A stretch of 64,000 nt of DNA from Gymnothorax reevesii (Eukaryota; Chordata; Actinopteri; Anguilliformes; Muraenidae), in NCBI GenBank assembly GCA_029721435.1, contig CM056583.1, positions 76,635,120 through 76,699,119 on the forward strand, in the 5' to 3' direction. The position numbers and the translations under genes are program-made. Under the pieces are notes generated by a model. It did no database searches, was not told where the DNA came from, and saw only the letters and a list, made by a program, of their open reading frames with translations. Shown piece after piece: positions 50,201 to 57,539 of this stretch. Within the stretch, counting starts at the first letter, position 1; each line of letters opens with the position of its first letter.

Positions 50201-50600
50201 ACAACACTGCATCAAGCGACACATGGATCACATGGTTCATTAAGATAGTTTAAAATCAATGCTCATAACTCTTTATTTTTATGCAAGTCGCGCGATACAT
50301 GATGACTGTATTGGTGCCACACTGACAGGTAGATATTTTTAGCGCTTATTCCCCTCCAGCTGCCCGCGGGAATGGAGGCATTTAAAGCGACCAGAAGAGC
50401 CACTCCTTTGGCCTTGACGTAACGTGTAACAAGAACAACCTGTCAAGAAGCGTGATTACCGCAATGAAATAGAACACAAAGTCATATACGGCTAAAATAT
50501 GCTGTAAGCAAGCGAACAGATAAGGAATCTCTCAGTACATACCGAGTATAAGACAGGCTATGTCAAGGAGAATGAATGGGATTCCTCTGGTTTCGAACAT
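23180..50600 (-). CDS. plpp1: Phospholipid phosphatase 1 (LPP1/PPAP2A), complete gene with introns
   Basis: This integral membrane ecto-enzyme of the PAP2 superfamily dephosphorylates phosphatidic acid, lysophosphatidic acid, sphingosine-1-phosphate and ceramide-1-phosphate. Joining the exons gives 843 coding nt plus stop with exon 2a (281 aa) or 846 with exon 2b (282 aa); the human isoforms are 284 and 285 aa. In the 2a isoform the PAP2 motifs are KYSIGRLRP at about residues 120-128, YSGH at 168-171 and [12 protein letters not shown] at 216-227. The last two contain the histidine nucleophile/acid pair and the aspartate expected for catalysis. Several hydrophobic stretches fit the six-helix family fold. 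A sequon NFT at about residue 150 falls in the luminal loop. All introns have consensus borders and compatible phases. The family contains close paralogues (plpp2, plpp3), but the mutually exclusive exon 2 pair and the C-terminal ETPTNGNH support plpp1. Confidence 0.95.
23350..23885 (-). mobile_element. tRNA-related SINE-like element with (GGAT)n tail
   Basis: On the minus strand the element starts near 23885 with a tRNA-like head (GTGGTCAGCGCTGC as a possible A-box region, then GGGTTGGAATCAACC as B-box). It continues through the well-known GGACTGTGG-type body and ends in GGATGG units (plus strand CATC repeats at 23351-23390). The plus-strand wording GGCAATTTCAGAGTCTCC and GCATGTCTTTGGTCTGTGGG is that of a very abundant fish repeat. 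A 137-bp insertion splits it. Confidence 0.6.
23461..23597. mobile_element. MITE inserted in the SINE, with 9-bp duplication
   Basis: TAATACACC is present immediately before (23452-23460) and after (23598-23606) a 137-bp segment. The ends, AGGCATAATTTATGGGGGG and the reverse complement GGGCAATACTTTGGGTTGAA, are roughly inverted. An eight- or nine-base duplication with short ends fits a hAT-type MITE. Removing it restores the expected continuous SINE wording. Confidence 0.65.
24192..24368 (-). CDS. plpp1: plpp1 exon 5
   Basis: The 177-nt exon (59 codons, phase 0 at both ends) runs from CTC TAT ATT CAG after a CCCCCAG acceptor to CTG GTT before the donor GTGAGT. It encodes [17 protein letters not shown], membrane segment [12 protein letters not shown], the third catalytic motif [12 protein letters not shown] and the start of the last membrane segment. 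Confidence 0.95.
26106..27305 (-). pseudogene. Non-LTR retrotransposon reverse transcriptase, rearranged
   Basis: Minus-strand reading gives [20 protein letters not shown] and [11 protein letters not shown] (fingers/palm start), then after a gap [20 protein letters not shown] and the catalytic YADDV box in [13 protein letters not shown], followed by [25 protein letters not shown] and [16 protein letters not shown] of the post-RT region. About 50 residues are missing between AFDRV and NGVKQG, replaced by a short palindromic filler. Stops and frameshifts separate the pieces. The wording fits a LINE of the broad CR1/I-type assemblage; clade not resolved. Confidence 0.75.
27306..28385 (-). mobile_element. 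Tc1-like transposon, copy 2, left part missing
   Basis: From about 27308 rightward the sequence matches copy 1 from about 4216 to its right end, including the minus-strand catalytic region ([20 protein letters not shown]), the HTH region and the right inverted end CCCAACTATTTTGGAAATGG up to 28385. TA follows. The left ~510 bp of the element, including the left inverted end and the third catalytic acid, are absent. The truncation point is fused directly to the reverse transcriptase fragment. Confidence 0.8.
30733..30991 (-). mobile_element. tRNA-derived SINE (minus orientation)
   Basis: On the minus strand the element begins near 30991 with GTGGCTTAGGAGGTAGAG (A-box-like) and GTTGGTGATTTGATTCCC (B-box-like). 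It continues through GTGTGTCGAAGTGACCTTGA and GTGTGTGTGAATGGGTAAAT and ends in TAAAGCACTTTG ... TGCATTTACCATT. This tail wording is characteristic of a very abundant fish tRNA-derived SINE. Terminal duplications were not resolved. Confidence 0.6.
32513..32570 (-). CDS. plpp1: plpp1 exon 4
   Basis: This 58-nt exon follows a TTTCGCAG acceptor and precedes donor GTAAGT. Its first G completes the arginine codon begun in exon 3. It then encodes [19 protein letters not shown], the second PAP2 motif (YSGH) with the catalytic histidine, followed by the start of a membrane segment. Confidence 0.95.
32571..34989 (-). other. plpp1: plpp1 intron 3
   Basis: The intron runs from donor GTAAGT after exon 3 to the GCAG acceptor of exon 4. 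No repeat with recognisable ends and no exon were seen in its 2.4 kb. Confidence 0.85.
34990..35270 (-). CDS. plpp1: plpp1 exon 3
   Basis: The 281-nt exon starts in phase 0 with ATG ATC TTT after TTGTTGCAG and ends GGC AG before donor GTAAGT. It encodes 93 full residues: [14 protein letters not shown], the membrane segment [16 protein letters not shown], the first PAP2 motif in [18 protein letters not shown], and the luminal loop with the sequon ENFTC. The internal ATG is not a start: the frame continues from exon 2. Confidence 0.95.
35271..37183 (-). other. plpp1: plpp1 intron 2a-3
   Basis: The interval lies between donor GTAAGT after exon 2a and the TTGTTGCAG acceptor of exon 3. No exon or element with clear ends was found in 1.9 kb. 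Confidence 0.85.
37184..37335 (-). CDS. plpp1: plpp1 alternative exon 2a
   Basis: After the acceptor TTTTACTAG the exon begins CT, which completes an alanine codon with the G ending exon 1. It then encodes 50 residues, [19 protein letters not shown] ... [12 protein letters not shown] ... IPFTILT, and ends before donor GTAAGT. It corresponds to the human isoform 1 exon ([17 protein letters not shown]...). It forms the end of the first membrane segment, the first luminal loop and most of the second segment. Length 152 nt (2 mod 3). Confidence 0.95.
38327..38803 (-). mobile_element. tRNA-derived SINE with intact target duplication
   Basis: AAGAAAACT is repeated exactly on both sides (38318-38326 and 38804-38812). 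On the minus strand the element begins GCTGCCGGATAGCTCACTCA (A-box TAGCTCACTCAG), followed by the B-box GGGTTCGAGCCCC. It has a roughly 400-bp body and ends in an A-rich tail (T run on the plus strand near 38326-38338). The well-preserved tRNA-like head and duplication indicate a fairly recent insertion. Confidence 0.85.
39310..39975. repeat. Tandem repeat, about four units of ~162-170 bp
   Basis: Related blocks beginning with TTCAATATTTCTCAAC-like sequence recur near 39320, 39490, 39655 and 39819. Each then contains a CACATGGA..CACCTCATTGTGTA-like stretch, a TGTCTGTCCATCCCTCCAC-like pyrimidine stretch and GGCCAGATATCAGCCATCC. Units differ by point changes and small indels. The array stays largely open on the plus strand in several frames, an effect of composition and not evidence of a gene. 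Confidence 0.75.
42607..42621. repeat. Run of 15 G
   Basis: An uninterrupted 15-G homopolymer lies in the intron between the alternative exons. In the transcript (minus strand) it is a C run. Its length in the assembly may be unreliable. Confidence 0.9.
43349..43503 (-). CDS. plpp1: plpp1 alternative exon 2b
   Basis: After the acceptor TTTTTATCCACAG the exon begins CT, like exon 2a. It encodes 51 residues, [20 protein letters not shown] ... [14 protein letters not shown] ... LPICS, then donor GTAAGT. It corresponds to the human isoform 2 exon ([10 protein letters not shown]...). At 155 nt it leaves the same phase as exon 2a, so either exon joins exon 1 to exon 3 in frame. The block [14 protein letters not shown] is identical to that of exon 2a while the flanks are strongly divergent. 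Confidence 0.95.
44453..45868. mobile_element. Foldback element with ~620-660-bp arms carrying transposase pieces
   Basis: The left arm (44453-45113) and right arm (45254-45868) are inverted copies with high similarity. The outer ends read GTATACTTAGCTCCATTAAA on both, and the inner ends meet near GGGCAAAAC/GTTTTGCCC. The 140-bp centre is not inverted. Each arm contains a helix-turn-helix region of a Tc1/IS630-type transposase (left: [33 protein letters not shown]; right the same region with a ~30-bp deletion). No DDE region is present, so the element is non-autonomous. It lies in intron 1 of plpp1 about 950 bp from exon 2b. Confidence 0.85.
46364..47555. mobile_element. Inverted-repeat element with GGGTCATTCCA ends
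   Basis: The left end GGGTCATTCCATATGAAATC and the right end, in reverse complement GGGTCATTCCACATGAAGTT, start arms of about 150 bp. Both arms continue through CATGGGCACA, CTTCAAACTTT, AGCTCAATC and GATTTTCTGGGGGGT. ACAA flanks both sides (46360-46363, 47556-47559), a possible 4-bp duplication. The 0.9-kb middle has no recognised coding sequence. The superfamily is not assigned. Confidence 0.75.
47719..47913. mobile_element. hAT-like MITE
   Basis: The left end CCTGGTCCTCAAATCACACC and the right end, in reverse complement CAGGGATCCTCAAATCTGGA, are imperfect inverted termini of the CAGGG.TCCTCAAA type. The ~195-bp body contains a C-rich run at about 47770-47787. A flanking duplication is no longer clear. 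Confidence 0.5.
48738..49099 (+). mobile_element. piggyBac-like relic
   Basis: TTAA at 48738-48741 is followed by CCTTCCTCCTACC and, close by, GGGGTCCATCTAGACCCC, a palindrome seen near the ends of piggyBac-like elements. A short reading frame from 48994 ([20 protein letters not shown]) resembles the start of piggyBac-type transposases and stops after about 35 codons. No matching right end was found, so this is a truncated copy. Confidence 0.45.
50543..50600 (-). CDS. plpp1: plpp1 exon 1 (coding part)
   Basis: The start ATG at 50600 opens [19 protein letters not shown], which begins like human PLPP1 (MFDKTRLPYVALDVLC). The coding part is 58 nt and ends with a single G before donor GTATGT. 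That G plus CT of either exon 2 makes Ala20. The stretch [13 protein letters not shown] is the first membrane segment. No upstream in-frame ATG with a similar match was seen. Confidence 0.92.
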
Positions 50601-51130
50601 GTTAGATCTTGGAATACTGTTCGTAATAAATTACTCCTTTGATGATTGACGGTCCGTTTGATTTCCTGGAAAAGAGCCTGATGTCCACAATTTTTTTTTT
50701 TGCATTTAAGGTTACAACTATAAAGCAAAAAAAAAAAATCGTTTGAAAACGTAAATAAGATATTAAGTAACGTGCGAAATTTCAACGTAATCGTCACAAA
50801 ACCGGAATGTTGTGCCTGTACCCGTGGTATAAGCCCAATGAACCCAGTGTTGATAAAAGACTAAACAAAAAAGATTAAAAGGCGGATCCTCTCCCACTGA
50901 ACTTGACCCGCCGTTGGGTTTGCCAGGGCTTTATTTTTTTATAGCGGCAGTCCTTCTCAGCCCCGGACAGAACTGTACTTAGGGAGATAAGCACTGAGAT
51001 GTCATACTGGTGGTTAAACACGAGGAGCCTATAGCGTACCGGCCAGCATCGTCACGTCCATGTCGCTCCACCTTCTTGTCACTGCAGTACTGCAAAAGAA
51101 AGCGGACTACTTCCGGTTTGGCATTTATTT
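50601..51130 (-). promoter_or_regulatory. plpp1: plpp1 5' UTR and probable promoter region
   Basis: Upstream of the start codon on the minus strand the sequence becomes richer in G+C and CpG from about 50880 to 51120. A TATA-like CTATAAAA (minus strand; plus 50937-50944) lies about 340 bp before the ATG and would place initiation near 50905. An ETS-type motif, ACTTCCGG on the plus strand, is at 51109-51116. These are sequence motifs only. A TSS assay would be needed. Confidence 0.35.
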
Positions 51131-51930
51131 ACTTATTTATTTTTTTACTTATTCCTAGCTTACATGAATGCACGTGCTCATAACAGGCGCACGATTTAAA
51201 AGATGTGTCACATTAAAAACATATTTACTGTTATGCGAAATGAGCCAGCAACCGGAGAGCATCAGCCTGATTCAGCGTGAGTCATACATCACATCCGCGA
51301 ATTCCACTGAGGCATGTCATGCCATCGTATAGTGATGCACACTGCATAGATCAAAAATGATGTGAAAATGGCAGGAGATTATTATTATTATTCTTGTTGC
51401 TGTTGATAATAATATAAAAAAGATAATTATTATAAAAATGATTACATTTTATAAGGGAAGAACGCTACTGCAGTATAGTGCCAGTGTCAGGAACACCCTG
51501 TGCCTCTCTTGCCCTCACAGTTTCAGTTTGCTCTATTGTCTGCAGTTTTTTTTGGAGCTGATTCACATGCAGCATACGTAAGGCACCACCAGCATTACAG
51601 TCTCTTTCATAATGACATAATCAAATTTCCGCTCAGCTTTGCGACCAGCTACATATTTTTTTTTTCCGGAAAAAATGTGGGTATAGTTACGACCAAAATG
51701 CTTTACTACTACTGCTTCTACCACTGCCACTACTGCTGAAGTCTTTGTTCGACCAAATCTATATGAGAGAAAACAAATTATTATTGGGAACTATATTATC
51801 AACAATGTAGTTATTTTTTTGACAATGTATATGATCGAATTGTGACTGGAAAATTACGCCTGATTTATTTTTGGCCATAAGATGTCTCTCTTTCCATCTG
51901 GTATAGACCCTTTTGGTTGAAGGACGTGAA
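51117..51930. other. Upstream intergenic DNA
   Basis: No gene or element with ends was recognised. The stretch contains short AT-rich simple sequence such as (ATT)n near 51380-51390 and a T run near 51655. Confidence 0.5.
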
Positions 51931-51959
51931 AAGGCGAGATTTGGAGTGCGCATGCTCTT

Positions 51960-52140
51960 TGCAGACTATGTGGGGCAGAAGATGCACAAATCCTTTTTAA
52001 AAGGTGGGGAATTTTAAGTTATTTCGCTTTCCCCACGGTAAAAGGCAGTTTACTGCGTGGATTCGGACTATAAACAGGAATATTTTTCGTTCGGGAAAAT
52101 TCTAGGGTGTGCAGCGCACATTTTGTGGCTGGATGGTGAG
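51960..52140 (+). pseudogene. Decayed THAP-type zinc-finger fragment (plus strand)
   Basis: Plus-strand reading gives FKLFRFPHGKRQFTAWIRTI (near 52010-52070), then NRNIFRSGK, and in a shifted frame RVCSAHFVAG. This is the order of a THAP domain: the FRFP box, the W..AI..N helix, then the C..HF zinc ligands. The N-terminal Cys pair is poorly preserved and there are stops. THAP domains occur in P-element transposases and in host DNA-binding proteins; this fragment cannot be assigned further. Confidence 0.6.
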
Positions 52141-52849
52141 ATTAACAAGTCTGTAAACGTCCAGTTAAGGAAATTTAGAGTTTAGTTTCAAGTGCAGCTA
52201 GATCGTGTCAGTTGCATGTTGTTAATGGCGGCTGTCATGTCACTGCTGACACACTGGGTTGCTAGGGCAGGCGCAGCTTATGCATTCGCGATATTAAATA
52301 TTAATGTTAAATTCTAAACCCACTTTCTCACTGATAAAACTCCACTAAAACATATTGGCGCCCCCTTTCATAATCGTTCCGGCAAATAATAAGCTGGAAA
52401 AAAGTGAAGGCTGGAAATTCTTTTCCCCTTGATGATATAGCTTGACAGCTCTATTAGTTTTCACCTACAAGCTGCAAGCATTGACTTCTTCAATGCAACA
52501 GAGACTTGAGTGACTGTGTCGGCGAGATAGCCTACTGTCAAGGCAAGTCCTTGACATTGTTATTTTCAGCCACTTTTTTTTTATCAACCCACACAATACC
52601 AAGAGTGAAAGTCTGCATTTCTTTGGAAGACGAACCAGTTAAATCAACGCAAAGTATTGGCCTATTAATAAGTAAATTATTTTGTTGTACTAAATTTAGC
52701 CCATGATTTCATCGTTGTTAGATCGCATATGGAGAGAAACCGTGTCTTCAGTTGCCAATTACGATAATTGGAAAACGCGTCAATAAAGGAAAATGATTGA
52801 GAACAAGCCACGACTAATTGCAGTCATAAAGGGAAGTGTTTTTGTCCAC

Positions 52850-53185
52850 CCTCTGGCGACGCCACTGCTTATAATATCAACCAGTACCTTAACTATATTT
52901 CTCCAATCAGATCGCTCTTTCCTTGCTTGCGTTGGAGTGAGATCCTTTCCTTTATTGGGAAACACAGAGCGAAGCCAACATTATTTGGGTCAACGAAGTT
53001 GGACCAGCCCTGACAAAATGAGTACTGCAGACTCTAGTGTGACCATTCGGGACAAAGGTCTTCCAAAGTTCTATAGCTTGAATCCACGCCTGTCGTTGTC
53101 TCTTGCCACGGGGAACACAAAAAAACCTTATGTCCCTGTCCTTATGATACCAGTTTCTGCTCCCCTCTATGCAACAAATAGCCAA
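52850..53185 (-). pseudogene. Decayed THAP-type zinc-finger fragment (minus strand)
   Basis: From 53185 the minus strand encodes MAICCIEGSRNWYHKDRDIR, FFCVPRGKRQRQAWIQAIEL, and then WKTFVPNGHTRVCSTHF. These match the start (C..GC, here with Ser in place of the second Cys), core and CxxHF end of a THAP domain. A frame change then gives NFVDPNNVGFALCF in place of the usual DP..PDFVPSVF. It points toward the plus-strand THAP fragment 0.9 kb away. The Cys loss and frameshift indicate a dead copy. Confidence 0.7.
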
Positions 53186-53924
53186 TATATTTCCTTTTGC
53201 CCCACATCAGCTGTATTGGGCATGCGCGCGCGGACTTCTGGCCTTAAACCAAACTTGTCTACTTTTTCAGCAATAAAAGAAGGAAGGGAAAACAGATTAC
53301 GAGTGAGCAAGACAGAACCAGATTATGTTCTGTATATACTTTTTCCAGTTCCTGATATGAGTACGTGTTCACAAACACAAATCACCATAGAAACTGCGTA
53401 TGTTAGACAACACCGATCAGATTTATCATAATTGCATTAGTAGGCTATCAATCAGCATTAACATCACAGCACCTTGCATGACAACAAACAAACAAAACAT
53501 GGTGATAACATGTTTGAGAACTCCACATGGGAAGGTTGCATTTGAATTCACTGCCAGTGCCTTTGCTGTTCTACTGCACCACCATGCCACCCACCTCCTG
53601 TCATTTTACACTCGAATAAATTCATTCTAATACTGCGGTGTCGGGACGCCTGGATTTTACGATATTAATGAAATGCTGCCATCTGTTGGCATCTTTTTTG
53701 TACGTTGATGCTCGTGGCACTCATCACTCAGTATCGAAATATCAAAACTTAGCTCACTGTGCTCCCATGAAAATTGAAACGGATAGTTTTGGAATTAAAA
53801 ATTTTATGGAAATATGTACCCATTCTAACGCCATTTAGAGAGACTGTCATTGAGCCTTCACTTCAATGGAAATAATCTTTTGGTACCTTTAATCCTTGTG
53901 AACTGTACGTAAGCTGTTATCATC

Positions 53925-54175
53925 CCCCGCCAACATGAAGTGGGAGGGGGATATAGGTTTGACCTCTGTCCGTCCGTCCGTGCGTGTGTATGTGTGTGCG
54001 TGTGTGTGTGTCCGTCCGTCCGTCCGTCCGAGAGAAAGGGGACAACTTTTCTCAGAAACTATTACAGATAGGACAACCAAATTTGGTGCGTAGCTTCAGA
54101 CCATAAAGGCCTTGATGGAGTTAGAAAATAAGAAGCACACGATTGGCGGGGGATGTTGTTGACCATGTCGACTTG
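53925..54175. repeat. Dispersed repeat with embedded (GTCC)n/(GT)n microsatellite
   Basis: The sequence CATCCCCCGCCAACATGAAG, then GGGGGATATAGGTTTGACCT, precedes GTCC and GT repeats (53965-54030). ACTTTTCTCAGAAACTATTA and GGCGGGGGATGTTGTTGACC follow. This order is that of a repeat seen in several animal genomes. The repeat units expand the region and open spurious frames. Confidence 0.55.
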
Positions 54176-54277
54176 TTTATTCAGACATCATCAAAAAATA
54201 GGTTCTAATATAAGACTTAAAGATGTGACTTTAAGATCTAAAGCCATGACCAGATGAGGGTCCAAGGATGCATATAC

Positions 54278-55863
54278 AGCGCCCTCCATAATTATTGGCC
54301 AAGATGTGTTAAAAGCCTTAAAATAAATTCAATTTTTATTGCAGAAGCATACTCTCACACTGAAAATTGTAGAAAAATTTAACCTTCAACTCAAGAGAAT
54401 TTTAAGGGGAAAAAAAATCCCTGACTAAGAAATAATTATTTTTCATAAAATCACCTGGTCCACAATTATTGGCACCCCTAACAATTCCTAGGAATTAAAT
54501 GTAATTGAAGTATTTCTGTCATTTCTACAGTAGTTTTTAAAGTTGATCAGAGTATCTAGGAACATTTAATTGGTAAATCATCAATTCCTGTTTCCCTGGG
54601 GTATAAATATGACGTGACACAGAGGCCATTTCTCTTATCCTCTCTTCAACATGGGAAAGACAAAGGAACACACCATTCAAGTAAGGCAGATGTGTGTCGA
54701 CCTTCACAAGTCAGGCAATGGCTACAAGAAAATAGCCACTCGCCTGAACCTGCCCATATCTACTGTCAGAGGAATCATTAAGAAGTTTAAAACAACTGGA
54801 ACAGTGGTAAACAAGCCTGGACGAGGACGCAAGGTTATTTTGCCACCACACACAGTGAGTAGGATGGTAAGAGAAATAAAAAGTTCTCCAAAGCTCACTG
54901 TTAAAGAATTGCAACAAATGGTAGCATCTTGGGGTCATTAAGTCTCCAAAACAACCATCAGGCGCTTTCTACATGCTGTTTGGGAGGCATGCACGGGAAA
55001 AACATTTCTCACTCACAATCATAAATGCAAACGTCTGGAGTTCGCGAAGTGGTACTGGGACTTCAACTGGGACCGTGTGCTTTGGTCAGATGAGACCAAG
55101 ATAGAGCTTTTTGGCAACAAACACTCTAAGTGGGTCTGGCGGAACACAAAATTTGAGTATGCAGAAAAGCATCTCATGCCCACTGTGAAGTATGGGGGAG
55201 GATCAGTGATGCTGAGGGCCTGTTTCTCTTCCAGAGGCCCTGGGAATCTTGTTAGGGTGCATGGCATCATGAACGCTTTGAAATACCAGGACATTTTAAA
55301 TCAAAATCTGGTGGCCTCTGCCCAAAAGCTGAAGATGGGTCGTTAATGGGTCTTTCAGCAATATAATGACCCCAAATGTGGCCAAATCTACACTGAAACG
55401 ATTCACCAGACACAGAATCAAGCTCCTCCCATGGCCACAGACCTCAACCCCATTGAAAACCTGTGGAATGAGCTGAAGAGAAGAGTGCAGAGGAGAGGAC
55501 CCAGGTCGCTGGATGATTAAGAGAGATTGTGCAAAGAGGAATGGTCAAAGATTCCTCTTTCTGAATTCTCCCATCTTGTGAAACATTATAGAAGAAGATT
55601 AGGTGCTGTTTAATTGGCAAAAGGGGGTTGTACAAAGTATTAACATCAGGGGTGCTAATAATTGTGGCACACATGATTTGATGTAAAAGAATTACTTCTT
55701 AATGTGGGATTTTTTGCCCACTGAATGAATGCACTTGAATTAAAGGTTGGATTTTCCTCTTTTTTTCATTGTGGTCCTATATTATTTAGAAAAAAAAACT
55801 GAATTTATTCGTAGCTAAAGAACACATCTTAACTAGAGGTGCCAATAATTATTGAGGGTGCTG
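54278..55863 (+). mobile_element. Tc1 transposon, full length but inactive
   Basis: The left end CAGCGCCCTCCATAATTATT and the right end, in reverse complement CAGCACCCTCAATAATTATT, are terminal inverted repeats. TA flanks both (54276-54277, 55864-55865). The length of 1586 bp is full for a fish Tc1 element. A single transposase gene lies on the plus strand with several disabling changes. The decayed copy at 17358-18558 has related ends. Confidence 0.9.
54651..55643 (+). pseudogene. Tc1 transposase, disabled
   Basis: The frame starts at ATG 54651 with MGKTKEHTIQVRQMCVDLHK and an N-terminal paired-like HTH region (GYKKIATRLNLPISTVRGII), then a GRGRK motif. It stops at 54939. The frame resumes past the stop with TTIRRFLHAVW and the first catalytic segment VLWSDETKIELFGNK. 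After another stop (near 55344) the second catalytic segment reads FQQYNDPKC, with Tyr where the family has Asp. The third, DLNPIENLWNELKRR, keeps Glu. The premature stops and the missing acid make it inactive. Confidence 0.88.
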
Positions 55864-56039
55864 TACTATCAGTTCCATAAATCTTTCGATATTCACCTTA
55901 GTCTTGCTGGTCATCGGTATATTGTTCCCTGGTAGCCATTTCCCTGTATGCTGGTCCTTGATCAGCATTAACATAGAGGCAGGACTAGGATTAACAACAT
56001 CGTTATTTGACCTGTTTACCACAGCATAATGGAGATAAT

Positions 56040-57068
56040 ACAAAAAAAATGTGAGTTCAAAATGCAGACTTTCATTGTAGGGTATTTACCTCCAAACTGG
56101 GTGAACGATGTAAGCAGAAAAATCAAGACAAAAGCTTCAAAGAAATTGTAAAAACATTAGATGAGGCCAAATCAACTGTTTTGTTCACTCTTGAAGATGA
56201 AAAATGCTCAATTGAGCTCATGAACAGCAAAAGGCTTAAAAGATCACGGATAACTGGTACGGTGGACAGCAGGATAATTGAACTGGTGAATTCAATAACG
56301 GCCCAAATCCATGTTGAAAATGTTTTGAATTCACCGATTCAGTTCATCCCCTGGTGAAGGAAACCCCAATCACAATTGCTGATCGGATCAAGAAAACTAT
56401 CCAGGGGTTAGCATATGTGTCAGTCAACAATCATGAGAAGAATGGTCTACAAATCTGTAAGTTTGGCAAAAAAAAATCAATAAATAAAATGCTGGACTGT
56501 TCTTGTATAACATCTTATGGAAAGATGACACAAATATGAACTTGTATGATGGAGAAAAAAGAGTGTTTAGAAGGGAAGTAACTGCTTCAAGCATAAGTGA
56601 AGCGTGGTCATACATGAGATTGTATGATGACCAGTGCAGCCGGATCTGTTGTATATTATTAATAATGTAACTGCTAGCTGAAGCAGAAGGAAGAATATAT
56701 TCCTATATATTCTATAGGGCTATTTTTTCTGCTCAGATTCAGCTAAATCCTCAAAAACTCATTCAGCTGAACTTCGCAGTGCAAATGAAGGAAGACACAA
56801 AACACATTGTAAAACCAACCTAACGATGTTTTATTTTGAATAAGTGGATAATTTTTCTATGGCCAAGTCTGTGACCTGTCGTGAATTCAAAGAAGCATGT
56901 TTTACACTTGCTGAAGGCCAGATGCCCCAAGAACAAGCAGGAATGGGAGGCAGCTGTGTTAAAAGCCTGGCTGAGCGTATTCAGGGCAAAAACCCAGCAT
57001 CCGGTGATTTCTCTGGCTTTAGACTTCAAGCACTTATTGACTGCAATGGATTTGGAACCAAGTATTAA
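56040..57068 (+). pseudogene. Second Tc1-like transposase relic, different family
   Basis: Plus-strand frames give a degraded N-terminal HTH (FKEIVKTLDEAKSTVLFTLE), a VKETPITIADRIKKTIQGL segment, and, after a large deletion covering the first catalytic region, FSAQIQLNPQKLIQLNFAVQ and KEDTKHIVKPT (site of the second catalytic region). Then come KARCPKNKQEWEAAVLKAWL, DFKHLLTAMD and finally GFGTKY before TAA at 57066. That ending (ID-C-GF-TKY stop) is diagnostic of a common fish Tc1-like transposase. No inverted ends were identified. Confidence 0.65.
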
Positions 57069-57539
57069 AAATTAAAATGTATGATTGCGTCAGTTTGTCC
57101 AAATACTTTTCAGCCTGTAAAACTGGGGTGAGATGATGTATATAAATGGTTGCCCTTTGTACATGGCGCATAATTTTCTTTTCTTGTGAAGAAGGAGAAC
57201 TTGACTCAAATAAATAAATAAATGGTTCTAATGTATTGTGAACAAACTTGCACTGTGTTGTATTGCGGATCCATGTCACGCCGAAAACATGGGACTGGAA
57301 GCATGAACCACGATCAGCTGTTGTCTTTGGTAAATATTGTGCAGCCGGCAGCTATAAGATTATAATTTGCTCTTAATATTATTAAAGGCAGGTTAAATAT
57401 TTTAAAAGTCATAGATGACTTCATCTGCCAATAATATAGTGAGATTAGAACTTGTATGGATGTTTGCATTTCACACCACACTGCGCCACATTTTGTGAAA
57501 AGTCAAATTATTCTTGGAGATGGTGAAGAATAAATGACT

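Larger units (their letters stand above)
43504..50542 (-). other. plpp1: plpp1 intron 1
   Basis: The intron starts with donor GTATGT after exon 1 and reaches the TCCACAG acceptor of exon 2b. It is 7 kb long and carries two large inverted-repeat elements (44453-45868, 46364-47555), a hAT-like MITE and a piggyBac-like relic. No additional exon was recognised. Confidence 0.85.

Noticed and set aside
52840..52870. Possible transposon terminus (CAGTGGCGTCGCCAGAGGGT on the minus strand)
   Set aside because: Only one end was found; no partner end or duplication, so no element was called.
52793..53431. 212-codon plus-strand open frame
   Set aside because: It is antisense to the minus-strand THAP fragment, which has the recognisable domain; no domain in this frame.
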